Part shown: in pieces, positions 15,708 through 24,512 of the stretch
How positions within the stretch are numbered: position 1 is the stretch's first letter
How the letters are laid out: each line of letters begins with the position of its first letter
Assembly (NCBI GenBank): GCA_002400415.1
Contig: DGQP01000005.1
Span: 342,243-406,242 of the forward strand
Length of the DNA stretch: 64,000 nt
Direction: 5' to 3'
Source of the DNA: Chitinophagaceae bacterium UBA4411
GTDB lineage: Bacteria; Bacteroidota; Bacteroidia; Chitinophagales; Chitinophagaceae
The notes under the pieces: generated by a model
The model's input: only the letters and a program-made list of their open reading frames with translations
Told to the model about the DNA's origin: nothing
Databases searched by the model: none
Made by a program: the position numbers and the translations under genes

Positions 15708-17408
15708 ATGATCGGTGAAGCAAGACTGAAACAATTGCATCAATTGCTGGAGGGTTACTCACACGAGGAACTGATCTGGATCAATGGTTACCTGTCCGGT
15801 ATAGTAGCTGGCAGGAAGCCGAATGACCATGAAACAAAGCCGGCAGCAGTCAAAAAGATAAGCCTGGTATTTGGTACAGAAACAGGAAATTCAAAAAGAT
15901 TAGCCACTCAATTGGCGGGAGTGGCAAAAAAGAAAGGCGTTCATGTAAAACTTACGGATCTGAGCCAGTACCGCCTGGCCGATCTTGCAAAAGAAGAATA
16001 TTTTTTTGTGGTTATCAGCACACAGGGAGAAGGGGAACCGCCTATTCCTGCTAAAAAATTTTATAACCATTTGCAGGAAAATACACTAGCCCTGCCCGGC
16101 CTCAGGTATAGTGTGCTGGCACTGGGTGATTCATCTTACCCTCAGTTTTGCAAAACAGGCGAAGAGGTGGACGCAAAGCTTGAAAGGTTTGGTGGCACAA
16201 GAGTAGTGCCTTTGCAAAAATGTGATGTTGATTACGAAGAGGATGCAGTCCGCTGGTTTGACAGAGTACTGGCAACAGTGGATCAGCAGACCGCAGCAGT
16301 TACAGAGCCTGTTGTAGTCAGACCGGAAGGGAAAAAGCCTGCCGGGAAAAAATATTACCAGGGCAGAATTCTCAATAATATCAACCTGAATGACAGGGGT
16401 TCCAATAAACAGACTTATCATATTGAGGTCGGGGCGGATGAACGGGTAATCTATGAACCCGGTGATACGATTGGTATTGTACCCGCTAACCGGAAAGAAG
16501 TAGTCGATAGGATAATTGCTTTAACAGGAATTGACCCTTTCCTGGAAATAACTACCGCAAAAGCAACTGCTGCTGTAAGAGAATTGTTAACCTATAATCT
16601 TAATATCTGTTACCTGCTTACATCAACTATAAAAAAATATGCGGCTATTACTGCACAGGAAATTCCGGATACCCGCATGGACCTTGTTGACCTGTTAAGG
16701 ATCTATCCTGTAAAAAGTACAGAACAATTTACTGAAGTACTGAAAGTATTAATGCCAATAGCACCCCGGTTATATTCCGTATCATCTTCCCCTGCCGCAC
16801 ATGGAGAAAATGAGGTGCACATTACCGTTGCCAAAAATCAGTTCCTGGCGCAGGATGAACAACGTTTTGGTCTGTGCAGTGAATTTTTAGGCGATCAACC
16901 CGTAGGTACAACCATCAGTTTTTATGTGCACAAGGATAAAAATTTCAAACTTCCTGCTGCTGATAAAGATGTGATCATGATCGGCCCGGGTACTGGTGTG
17001 GCACCCTTCCGGGCCTTTCTTGCACACCGCGATGCAACAGGGGCTGCAGGCAGAAACTGGTTCTTTTTTGGTGAACAATATTTCCGGACAGATTTTTTAT
17101 ACCAGTCGGAAATGCAGCAATATGTACAAACAGGGGTATTAACCAATATTGACCTGGCTTTTTCAGGAGACCAGCCGGAGAAGATTTATGTGCAGCACCG
17201 GATGCTTGAAAAATCAGCTGAATTATACCAGTGGATCAGTAACGGGGCTTATATCTATATCAGTGGTACCAAAGATCCGATGAGTAAAGACGTGGAAGCT
17301 GTCTTGCTGCAGATTATTACACAGGAAGGTAAAAAAACAAATGAAGAAGCGAGGCAGTACCTGGATCAATTGGAAAAGGAAGGAAGATATGAGAAGGATG
17401 TGTATTAG
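15708..17408 (+). CDS. cysJ: Sulfite reductase flavoprotein subunit
   Basis: Passes electrons from NADPH through FAD and FMN to the sulfite reductase hemoprotein. The 566 residues contain an N-terminal flavodoxin domain (about 45-190; FGTETGNSKRLA, STQGEGEPP, LGDSSYPQFC), an FAD-binding domain with PRLYSVSSSP, and an NADPH domain with GPGTGVAPFRAFLAHR and an end resembling YEKDVY, the usual C-terminus. The N-terminal 45-residue helical extension is also seen in CysJ. It starts five bases after cobA. Confidence 0.95.
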   Translation: MIGEARLKQLHQLLEGYSHEELIWINGYLSGIVAGRKPNDHETKPAAVKKISLVFGTETGNSKRLATQLAGVAKKKGVHVKLTDLSQYRLADLAKEEYFFVVISTQGEGEPPIPAKKFYNHLQENTLALPGLRYSVLALGDSSYPQFCKTGEEVDAKLERFGGTRVVPLQKCDVDYEEDAVRWFDRVLATVDQQTAAVTEPVVVRPEGKKPAGKKYYQGRILNNINLNDRGSNKQTYHIEVGADERVIYEPGDTIGIVPANRKEVVDRIIALTGIDPFLEITTAKATAAVRELLTYNLNICYLLTSTIKKYAAITAQEIPDTRMDLVDLLRIYPVKSTEQFTEVLKVLMPIAPRLYSVSSSPAAHGENEVHITVAKNQFLAQDEQRFGLCSEFLGDQPVGTTISFYVHKDKNFKLPAADKDVIMIGPGTGVAPFRAFLAHRDATGAAGRNWFFFGEQYFRTDFLYQSEMQQYVQTGVLTNIDLAFSGDQPEKIYVQHRMLEKSAELYQWISNGAYIYISGTKDPMSKDVEAVLLQIITQEGKKTNEEARQYLDQLEKEGRYEKDVY

Positions 17409-17458
17409 AATACCGGGTAGTGAGGAAGCTGACAGGGGGTAATGATAAAAATAAAATC

Positions 17459-19123
17459 ATGAGCGAAAAAAATAATTTATCGGCAGTTGAACGGATCAAA
17501 ACATCCAGCGATGGCTTACGGGGTACACTAAAAGAAAGCCTGCAGGACGGGCTGACGGGTGCATTAAAAGAGGATGACCAGTCGCTGATCAAATTTCACG
17601 GTCTGTATCAGCAAGATGATCGTGACCGGAGGGAGGAACGAACTGCAAAGAAATTAGAATGGTTGTTTTCTTATATGATCCGGCTGCGGCTGCCCGGTGG
17701 TTTTTTAACAGCGGATCAATGGATTGGTTTGCATCATATTGCCGGTGAGCATTCAACAGGCACTATTAAGGTCACCACAAGGCAGACTGTGCAATTGCAT
17801 GGAATAGTAAAATCGCATATTAAGCCAACGATACAATCTTTCAATACACTTCACCTTGATTCTATTGCGGCTTGTGGTGATGTGAACCGGAATGTAACCT
17901 GCAGTGCCCACCCGAAAGAATCAGCGATACATGAACAGGTGTTTCAATACGCTGATAAGATCAGTGCGATGGCTTTGCCAAAAACAAGGTCCTACTATGA
18001 AATATGGCTGGACGAGGAACAAATAGCGGATAAAAAAGAAGATGATCCTTTATACCAGGACCGTTACCTGCCCAGGAAATTCAAAGTCGGTATTGCTATC
18101 CCGCCGAATAATGATGTGGATGTACTGACCAATGATGCGGGGTTGATCGCAATAATAGAAAACAATGAACTGAAAGGATTCAATATAGCCGCAGGTGGTG
18201 GTTTAAGTTCCACGCATGGCAACCCGGCCACCTATGCAAGGCTGGCCACCCTATTGGGATTTGTGGATACGGAAGAAAAAGTATTGAAGGCGGTATATGA
18301 GATCATGACTATACAGCGGGATCATGGTAACCGGAGTGACCGGAAACTGGCCCGGTTGAAATATACGATTGATAAAATGGGTGTTGGGCCTTTTAAAGAA
18401 GAGTTGGAAAAACGATGTGGTTTTAAACTTGAGCCGGTTAGGCCGTATGTATTTACCGAAAGAAAGGATCACTATGGCTGGAAACAAAACCATGAAGGCA
18501 ACTGGTATTATACCGTGTTTGTGGAAAATGGAAGAATACTGGATGATGAAAAACTGCCACTGAAAACAGCCTTGCTTGAAATTGCTAAAACGGGCAAACT
18601 AAATTTCCGGTTTACGGGTAATCAAAATGTAATACTGGCGGATATAAAAGAAGCTGACAAAAACGAGATTGATGCATTATTACATCAGTTCAATATTGTT
18701 AATCATACTATCGTTGCAGGTGCATTGCGGAAAAATGCGATGGCTTGTGTGGCATTCAATACCTGCCCGCTGGCGCTGGCAGAGGCACAGCGGTACCTGC
18801 CTTCCCTGATTGATAAGATAGAACCATTGCTGAAGAAGCATTCGATTGAGGAAGAAGAGATCATTTTGCGCATGACCGGTTGTCCCAATGGCTGCGGACG
18901 TTCCCCGGCAGCCGAAATTGGTTTTGTGGGAACTGCTTATGGGCAATACAACCTGCATATAGGGGGAGACAGAACCGGTGAAAGGTTAAATATAAAATAT
19001 AAGGATAGCCTGGATGAGCCGCAAATACTGAAGGAACTGGATCAATTGTTTGCTGTATATAGTGTGAAAAGAAATGCCGGGGAACCCTTCGGTGATTTTG
19101 TCATCCGTGAAAAATTAGTGTGA
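17459..19123 (+). CDS. cysI: Sulfite reductase hemoprotein subunit
   Basis: Siroheme and [4Fe-4S] enzyme reducing sulfite to sulfide with six electrons. From the ATG at 17459 (MSEKNNLSAVERIKTSSDGL) it has 554 residues. The ferredoxin-type half domains, siroheme-binding arginines (TTRQTVQLHG), the ACGDVNRNVTCSAHP region and the cluster cysteines in FNTCPLALAEA and TGCPNGCGRSPAAE are all present. It follows cysJ after 50 bases and its stop overlaps the next ATG by one base (TGATG). Confidence 0.96.
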   Translation: MSEKNNLSAVERIKTSSDGLRGTLKESLQDGLTGALKEDDQSLIKFHGLYQQDDRDRREERTAKKLEWLFSYMIRLRLPGGFLTADQWIGLHHIAGEHSTGTIKVTTRQTVQLHGIVKSHIKPTIQSFNTLHLDSIAACGDVNRNVTCSAHPKESAIHEQVFQYADKISAMALPKTRSYYEIWLDEEQIADKKEDDPLYQDRYLPRKFKVGIAIPPNNDVDVLTNDAGLIAIIENNELKGFNIAAGGGLSSTHGNPATYARLATLLGFVDTEEKVLKAVYEIMTIQRDHGNRSDRKLARLKYTIDKMGVGPFKEELEKRCGFKLEPVRPYVFTERKDHYGWKQNHEGNWYYTVFVENGRILDDEKLPLKTALLEIAKTGKLNFRFTGNQNVILADIKEADKNEIDALLHQFNIVNHTIVAGALRKNAMACVAFNTCPLALAEAQRYLPSLIDKIEPLLKKHSIEEEEIILRMTGCPNGCGRSPAAEIGFVGTAYGQYNLHIGGDRTGERLNIKYKDSLDEPQILKELDQLFAVYSVKRNAGEPFGDFVIREKLV

Positions 19124-20388
19124 TGTTTTTGTACGACAATTATTTTAAACAAAGCCTGCAGGAGCTAAAGGATAATGGCTCCTACCGTTATTTTCTGGAA
19201 GTGAATAAAAGCGCCCAGCATTTTCCGCATTTTTATTACCAGGATGCGGGTGGGGCGCAGCGATCAGCGGTGAACTGGTGCAGTAACGATTACCTCTGTA
19301 TGAGTACAAGAGAAGAGGTCATTGCGAAATTAGGGTTTGTTACACACCGCAGCGGCACAGCCAGCAGCGGCACCCGGAATATTTCAGGTACGACAATTCA
19401 TCATAAAGAACTGGAAACAACCTTAGCGGCCTGGCACCAAAAAGAAGCAGCATTATTATTCAATGGAGCCTATGCGGCGAATGTGACAACACTGCAAACA
19501 CTGGGAAGACATATACCCGGATTGATCTTTATTTCAGATGAACGGAACCATGCTTCACTGATCGAGGGAATGAGAGCTGCAGGTAATGAGAAAAGGATCT
19601 TTAGCCACAATAACACAAGGGAGCTGGAAAGTATTTTAAAGACCATTCCGCTAGAAACTCCTAAGTTGCTGGTATTTGAATCGGTATATTCCATTTCAGG
19701 AACCATTGCCCCGGTCAGGGAGATTATCGCGTTGGCAAAAAAATACAATGCGATGACGTATGTGGACGAGGTTCATGCGGTGGGGCTTTACGGAGAAACA
19801 GGTGCCGGTATATTTGAACAGGAACAATTGCAAAACGAAATTGATATTCTGAACGGGACCCTGTCGAAAGCGATTGGTGTATTTGGCGGATATATTGCAG
19901 CTTCAGCGGTAATCATTGATTTTATCCGCAGTTATGGAAGCGGCTTTATTTTCACCACTTCTCTGCCTCCTGCTGTTTGCAGTGCAGCTACTAAGAGTAT
20001 TCAGCTGATACGGCAACACCCGGAATGGAGGCAGGAGTTCAGGGAGCATGTTCAGTTATTACGAAAGGCATTACAGGAGAACCAGGTTGAATTCAGTAAT
20101 AATGATTCACATATTACCAGCATCCCGGTAAGGGATGCGGTCCGTTGCAGGCAATTGGCTAATGAGCTGTTGCAAAAGCAGGGAGTGTACCTGCAACCGA
20201 TCAATTATCCAACGGTACCCAAAGGTGAAGAATGCCTGCGTATAATTGTTACGGCGAGGCATCTTGTAAAACATATTAATCATTTGGCATTTAGTTTATC
20301 TAAAATAATTCATGGAGACGATCAGGCTAATAGGACGGGATTCCCGGCTTTCGTTGCTGCAGCTGGAGATAGTGAAACAGCGTATTGA
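19123..20388 (+). CDS. hemA: 5-aminolevulinate synthase (C4 pathway)
   Basis: PLP enzyme condensing glycine and succinyl-CoA to 5-aminolevulinate. The 421 residues carry ALAS-specific motifs, not those of the BioF or KBL relatives: WCSNDYLCMS, SGTRNISGTTIHH, DEVHAVGLYGETGAGI, the PLP lysine in NGTLSKAIGVFGG, GSGFIFTTSLPP and INYPTVPKGEECLRI. Bacteroidota normally make aminolevulinate from glutamyl-tRNA, so its place in a siroheme operon is unusual. The start is ATG 19123, overlapping cysI; its last 25 codons overlap the hemC-like gene by 77 bases. Confidence 0.93.
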   Translation: MFLYDNYFKQSLQELKDNGSYRYFLEVNKSAQHFPHFYYQDAGGAQRSAVNWCSNDYLCMSTREEVIAKLGFVTHRSGTASSGTRNISGTTIHHKELETTLAAWHQKEAALLFNGAYAANVTTLQTLGRHIPGLIFISDERNHASLIEGMRAAGNEKRIFSHNNTRELESILKTIPLETPKLLVFESVYSISGTIAPVREIIALAKKYNAMTYVDEVHAVGLYGETGAGIFEQEQLQNEIDILNGTLSKAIGVFGGYIAASAVIIDFIRSYGSGFIFTTSLPPAVCSAATKSIQLIRQHPEWRQEFREHVQLLRKALQENQVEFSNNDSHITSIPVRDAVRCRQLANELLQKQGVYLQPINYPTVPKGEECLRIIVTARHLVKHINHLAFSLSKIIHGDDQANRTGFPAFVAAAGDSETAY

Positions 20389-21835
20389 AGCAGCGGCTAA
20401 AGGAATCAATGTAGAGATCATTACCCGGAGCAGCCGGGGCGATGCACTGCAGGATGTGCCATTGCAAACCGTGGAAGGAAGTGATTTTTTTACACAGGAT
20501 ATTTTTTATGCCCTGGAGAACGGAACAGCTGATATAGCTGTTCATTCATTAAAAGATATGAGCAGCGAACATTTTTTTGGAACTAATAAGTTTGCGGTGG
20601 TGGACAGGGATGATGCCCGGGATGTGACCATCTTCCAAAAAGATATTCAGCAAAAGATTACTGACGGAAAGCAGATCATTATCGGAACCTGTTCGCCTCG
20701 AAGAGAAGAAATGGCGGTTGGTTTTTTGCAAAAGGCCTTGCCGCAATTGAATACTAATTTCCGGGTGCTTACAAAATTGATCCGGGGGAATGTGGATACA
20801 CGGTTACGAAAATTGGATAGTGGTGAATATGATGGGATTATTCTCGCAACGGCAGGTTTGAACAGGTTATTGAGGAGCCGGGAAGATGCAGGAGTAAAGG
20901 AATTATTGAAAGATAAAAAGCTGATGTTACTACCGCTGATAGAATGTGTACCTGCCCCCTGCCAGGGAGCAATAGTGGCAGAAGCAGTTCCCGGAAACAC
21001 AAAAGCTGTAGCATTGTTGAATAAGATCAATGATATTGGTTTAATGAATGATTGCGTACAGGAGAAAAAGGAAGCCATACAATATGGTGCGGGCTGTTTG
21101 CAAAAATTCGGTGTCACTACATTTAATCATGGAGGCAGCAGGACTTTGTATGCAGCAGGTAAGAATAGTGAAGACAAATCATTTAGTAAATGGGAGGGAT
21201 TGCCGGAGCTGGATATGATAAATAAAAAATTTTTCAGTACTACTGATTATATGGGTGCTTTTTTTAGGTATGATTATCATGCTGAATCAATCCGGGTCAA
21301 TGAGCCGGTAATCTATGTTGCCAATTATAAAGCTGTAAATGATAATAATCTTGTAGACGAACTTCGTAAAAAGAAAGTGTGGGCAGCAGGTACTAAAACA
21401 TGGTATGAGCTGGCTAAGAAAGGTATCTGGGTGGAAGGTTCCGCGGATGCATTCGGATTGGAAACATTGATCCCGGTATGGCAAATGCCGTTAATCGGTA
21501 TTGAAAAAAAGGAAGTGGCTGTGATTACGAATGACCAGTCGAAGAATAACTGGCGACAAAAAGACTGGAATGCTTACAGCACTTATTCCTTACGGGATGA
21601 ACGGTCAACGGCGATAAGTGACCAGATCAAAGAAGCGGATATTGTTTTCTGGACAAGTTTCAGGCAATACCAGCAGTATAAAGAATTACTAAAAAATAAC
21701 GTGCAACATGTTTGTCCATATGGAGAAACAGCGGAGCAATTCAACGCAGCGGGCCTGAAGCCTGTTGTATTTCCAAACATTAAAGCTTTTCAGCAATGGA
21801 GACAAACTTCTGGCCGGTTACACAGCGCCGCCTGA
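20312..21835 (+). CDS. Hydroxymethylbilane synthase fused to a uroporphyrinogen-III synthase-like domain
   Basis: Residues 1 to about 300 are HemC: IRLIGRDSRLSLLQLE opening, HSLKDM, the GTCSPRREE segment, LIRGNVDTRLRKLD, and the dipyrromethane cysteine in QYGAGCLQKFGV. Residues about 310-507 look like a divergent HemD: VWAAGTKTWYELAKKGIWVEGSADAFGLETL, ADIVFWTSFRQY, and a PYGETAEQFNAAGLKPVVFP end fit the two-lobed HemD pattern. The fusion would convert porphobilinogen to uroporphyrinogen III in one polypeptide. The HemC part is certain; the HemD part is inferred from pattern and context. Overlaps hemB by 40 bases. Confidence 0.85.
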   Translation: METIRLIGRDSRLSLLQLEIVKQRIEAAAKGINVEIITRSSRGDALQDVPLQTVEGSDFFTQDIFYALENGTADIAVHSLKDMSSEHFFGTNKFAVVDRDDARDVTIFQKDIQQKITDGKQIIIGTCSPRREEMAVGFLQKALPQLNTNFRVLTKLIRGNVDTRLRKLDSGEYDGIILATAGLNRLLRSREDAGVKELLKDKKLMLLPLIECVPAPCQGAIVAEAVPGNTKAVALLNKINDIGLMNDCVQEKKEAIQYGAGCLQKFGVTTFNHGGSRTLYAAGKNSEDKSFSKWEGLPELDMINKKFFSTTDYMGAFFRYDYHAESIRVNEPVIYVANYKAVNDNNLVDELRKKKVWAAGTKTWYELAKKGIWVEGSADAFGLETLIPVWQMPLIGIEKKEVAVITNDQSKNNWRQKDWNAYSTYSLRDERSTAISDQIKEADIVFWTSFRQYQQYKELLKNNVQHVCPYGETAEQFNAAGLKPVVFPNIKAFQQWRQTSGRLHSAA

Positions 21836-22791
21836 GAGCAGGTACACAGATAAGAGAGCTCACAGCCTCAGTAAACCTCAATCATAAGAGTTTTATCCAG
21901 CCGGTATTTGTTGATGAGGGTACAGGCTCTCCAAGAAGAGTGGATGGATTAAATGGGGTGCAGGTGGAAACGGCTGATTCAATATTGTATAGTATTGAGC
22001 AGGATATCAGGAATGGGATTTCAAAATTTCTCTTATTCCCGGTGCCTGCCACTAAAAAGGATAAGGAGTTTGATTTCTCATTTGCCAGTCATGTGATCAG
22101 CAGGATAAAGGAAAATTTTGGTGAACAAGTATGGCTGGCTGCAGATATTTGTTTATGCAGTTATACCACGCATGGACATTGTGGTATTTTAAATCTGGAT
22201 CATACACAGCTCTTAAACAGTAAAACAGTGGAAGTGTTGAGCCGTTATGCTTCTTTACTGGCCAATGCCGGAGCAGATTGTATTGCTCCCAGCGATATGA
22301 TGGATGGCCGGATTGCTGCAATCAGGAATCAACTGGATGCATTGGGCCATGAGCAGGTAAGTATCATGAGTTACGCTGCCAAGTTCAGCTCGCAGTTCTA
22401 TGGACCCTTCAGGGATGCCTGTCATTCTGCTCCCAATACAAAGGGTTTGCAGAACAGGAAGACTTACCAGCTTTCTCCATTTAATAGTAATGATGCGCTG
22501 GCTTCTGCGATAAGGGATGAAAAAGAAGGTGCGGATATACTAATGGTGAAACCAGCGGCACTTTATACAGATGTAATTGCAAAACTGAAGCAACAAACCT
22601 TAAAGCCGGTTGCGGCATACCATGTGAGCGGGGAATACGCTGCTATTGAAGCATTGGCAGAGAAAGGTTTGCTGGACAGGGAAGCGGCGCATGTGGAAGT
22701 ATGGGCAGCTCTGCAGCGCAGTGGCACAGATATTATTATTTCCTATGCGGCAAGAAATGCAAAAGAATGGATCAATCAGGCAATCATTTAA
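21796..22791 (+). CDS. hemB: Porphobilinogen synthase (aminolevulinate dehydratase)
   Basis: Condenses two aminolevulinate molecules into porphobilinogen. The 331 residues have the zinc-site cysteines in ADICLCSYTTHGHCGIL, the first active-site lysine in MSYAAKFSSQFYGPFRDA, and the Schiff-base lysine in ILMVKPAALYTDV. It therefore belongs to the zinc-dependent type. Its start lies inside the end of the preceding fusion gene (40-base overlap). A second housekeeping hemB elsewhere is likely but cannot be seen here. Confidence 0.95.
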   Translation: METNFWPVTQRRLRAGTQIRELTASVNLNHKSFIQPVFVDEGTGSPRRVDGLNGVQVETADSILYSIEQDIRNGISKFLLFPVPATKKDKEFDFSFASHVISRIKENFGEQVWLAADICLCSYTTHGHCGILNLDHTQLLNSKTVEVLSRYASLLANAGADCIAPSDMMDGRIAAIRNQLDALGHEQVSIMSYAAKFSSQFYGPFRDACHSAPNTKGLQNRKTYQLSPFNSNDALASAIRDEKEGADILMVKPAALYTDVIAKLKQQTLKPVAAYHVSGEYAAIEALAEKGLLDREAAHVEVWAALQRSGTDIIISYAARNAKEWINQAII

Positions 22792-22806
22792 ACGATAACA
22801 GAGATT

Positions 22807-24318
22807 ATGGACAGTTATATTGATAAAATCAATCCGGTGAGTGATTCCGGTCATGATATAAAGAACCCGTTGTTTCCGGTTTTTCTTAAACTGGACCAGG
22901 TGAATATTTTACTGGTAGGTGCCGGCAATGTGGGGTTGGAAAAGTTGCATTCACTTTTATCGAATTCCCCGCAGGCAAAAATTACTGTAGTAGCACCAGT
23001 GATTAAAAAAGAAGTAACAGAACTGCTATACAAACATCCTTCCTGTACCATTATTCAACGGCCATTCAGGGAGGAAGACCTGGAAAATAAGGAGCTTGTG
23101 ATTTTGGCAACAGATAAAAAGGAGTTGCATGAACATATCACCAAACTTGCCAATGCCAATAAAATACTGATCAATGTGGCGGATACACCAGAACTCTGCG
23201 ATTTTTATTTGGGCAGTATTGTACAGAAAGGGGCACTGAAGATCGCTATCTCCACGAATGGAAAATCCCCAACTGCCGCCAGGCGTATCAAAGAAGTATT
23301 GAATGAATCTTTGCCGGTGGAACTGGATGAACTGATCAATAACCTGCATAAGGTGCGTGGGAAACTAAATGGCAACTTTGATTACAAAGTAAAAAAACTG
23401 AATGCACTCACACGGATATTAGTCGATAAAGACAATGCGCTGAGCGAAAGAAGATGGCGAAAGATAGCCACCTGGTCATTAGTCATTTTTGCTTCTATGT
23501 TAGTCGGGCATTTTATTTTTTCTTACCTGCCTTTCAGGCAGATTGCAAATGATACGGTGGCATGGTATGGCACACTGGATAAAAATTTTCACTGGATGGT
23601 ACTGGCAGGTTTTCTGGCACAAATGGTAGATGGTGCCACGAGTATGGGATACGGGGTTACGAGTTCTGTTGTTTTGCAGACAGCACAGGTAAGTCCGGCA
23701 GCCATCAGCGCAGGCATTCATACTGCAGAAATGTTTACAACCGCTGCATCAGGATACAGTCATTACAAATTCAGAAATGTAAATAAGAAATTATTTAAAG
23801 CACTGGTGATACCGGGTATAATTGGAGCAGTACTGGGAGCTTTATTGTTGGTTTGGTTTGATGATACTCATATTAAATACCTCCGGCCTGCCATGGCCAT
23901 CTATACATTAGTACTTGGGATAAAGATATTCAGTAATGCTTTCCGTACTGCCGGAAAAAGTAAATTCAAACGATATGGCTGGCTGGCGGGTGCAGGTGGT
24001 TTCCTCGATTCTTTCGGGGGCGGAGGATGGGGGCCTATCGTTACTTCTACTCTGATCACAAAAGGAAGGACACCGAGGTACGTAATTGGTTCAGTAAGCC
24101 TGACTGAATTTTTTGTAACACTGGCAAGTGCCTTTACATTTTTTACTCTTATAGGTGTGGAGGGCTGGCAAATTATACTGGCTTTGGTACTTGGGGGAGT
24201 AATTGCTGCACCTATTGCTGCAAGGTTAGCAGGCAAATTGCCAAAAAAAGCCTCTTTTATCTTATTAGGAACAGTGGTGGTATTATGGAGCATAAGAATA
24301 TTGATTAAAGCTTTCTGA
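22807..24318 (+). CDS. Precorrin-2 dehydrogenase fused to a TauE/SafE-type (TSUP) membrane transporter
   Basis: Residues about 20-215 are a Met8/SirC-like precorrin-2 dehydrogenase: the NAD-binding LLVGAGNVGLEKLHSLL, ILATDKKELHEHI, NVADTPELCDFYLGSI and STNGKSPTAARRIKE, all standard. Met8-type proteins may also insert iron, which would complete siroheme. Residues about 220-503 form a TSUP permease with about eight membrane helices, a MVDGATSMGYGVTSS repeat and GGFLDSFGGGGWGPI. The permease would move sulfate, sulfite or an organosulfur anion. The soluble half would sit at the inner face of the membrane. Confidence 0.9.
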   Translation: MDSYIDKINPVSDSGHDIKNPLFPVFLKLDQVNILLVGAGNVGLEKLHSLLSNSPQAKITVVAPVIKKEVTELLYKHPSCTIIQRPFREEDLENKELVILATDKKELHEHITKLANANKILINVADTPELCDFYLGSIVQKGALKIAISTNGKSPTAARRIKEVLNESLPVELDELINNLHKVRGKLNGNFDYKVKKLNALTRILVDKDNALSERRWRKIATWSLVIFASMLVGHFIFSYLPFRQIANDTVAWYGTLDKNFHWMVLAGFLAQMVDGATSMGYGVTSSVVLQTAQVSPAAISAGIHTAEMFTTAASGYSHYKFRNVNKKLFKALVIPGIIGAVLGALLLVWFDDTHIKYLRPAMAIYTLVLGIKIFSNAFRTAGKSKFKRYGWLAGAGGFLDSFGGGGWGPIVTSTLITKGRTPRYVIGSVSLTEFFVTLASAFTFFTLIGVEGWQIILALVLGGVIAAPIAARLAGKLPKKASFILLGTVVVLWSIRILIKAF

Positions 24319-24335
24319 GATAAGGTGAAAAATAA

Positions 24336-24356
24336 AGTCTATAAATTTGGTAGAGT
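24336..24356 (+). promoter_or_regulatory. Sulfur operator site 3 overlapping a -7 box
   Basis: AGTCTA, nine bases, TAGAGT, with a one-base departure from a perfect inverted repeat. The spacer contains TAAATTTG (24342-24349), an exact -7 box. A transcript would start near 24356 and run across the small reading frame at 24371. Binding here would block the polymerase directly. Confidence 0.7.
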
Positions 24357-24370
24357 AATAAAGTGCCCCT

Positions 24371-24439
24371 ATGTTTGCAGTTCATTGCTGCTTAATTAAG
24401 CTGGCATTATTCTCTGCGATTGCCTTTGACGGCCAGTAA
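24371..24439 (+). CDS. Possible leader peptide with a Cys-Cys pair
   Basis: A 22-codon frame, ATG to TAA, reading MFAVHCCLIK then LALFSAIAFDGQ. Two adjacent Cys codons at positions 6 and 7 follow His5. It lies 15 bases after the predicted start point of promoter/site 3 and ends 21 bases before operator site 4. Cys-rich leader peptides controlling sulfur genes by ribosome stalling are known in Actinobacteria; whether one exists here is inference. No clear Shine-Dalgarno sequence, which is normal for the phylum. It may also be chance. Confidence 0.35.
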   Translation: MFAVHCCLIKLALFSAIAFDGQ

Positions 24440-24459
24440 TAAAATTTTTTTATCTAATT

Positions 24460-24494
24460 AGTCTATTAAAATAGTAGACTTTATAATATATCTG
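24460..24494 (+). promoter_or_regulatory. Sulfur operator site 4 and promoter of the TonB-dependent receptor
   Basis: AGTCTAT, seven bases, GTAGACT (24460-24480): a perfect inverted AGTCTA/TAGACT repeat, the best copy of the motif. A near -7 box, TATATCTG, is at 24487-24494, 19 bases before the receptor ATG. The site would cover the region from about -20 to -40. Confidence 0.75.
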
Positions 24495-24512
24495 TCAATC
24501 AAAACCGAATAC

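Noticed and set aside
19123..20388. Reading this gene as BioF or 2-amino-3-ketobutyrate CoA ligase
   Set aside because: The GSGFIFTTSLPP, INYPTVPKG and SGTRNISGT motifs are those of ALAS, and the neighbours are tetrapyrrole genes.
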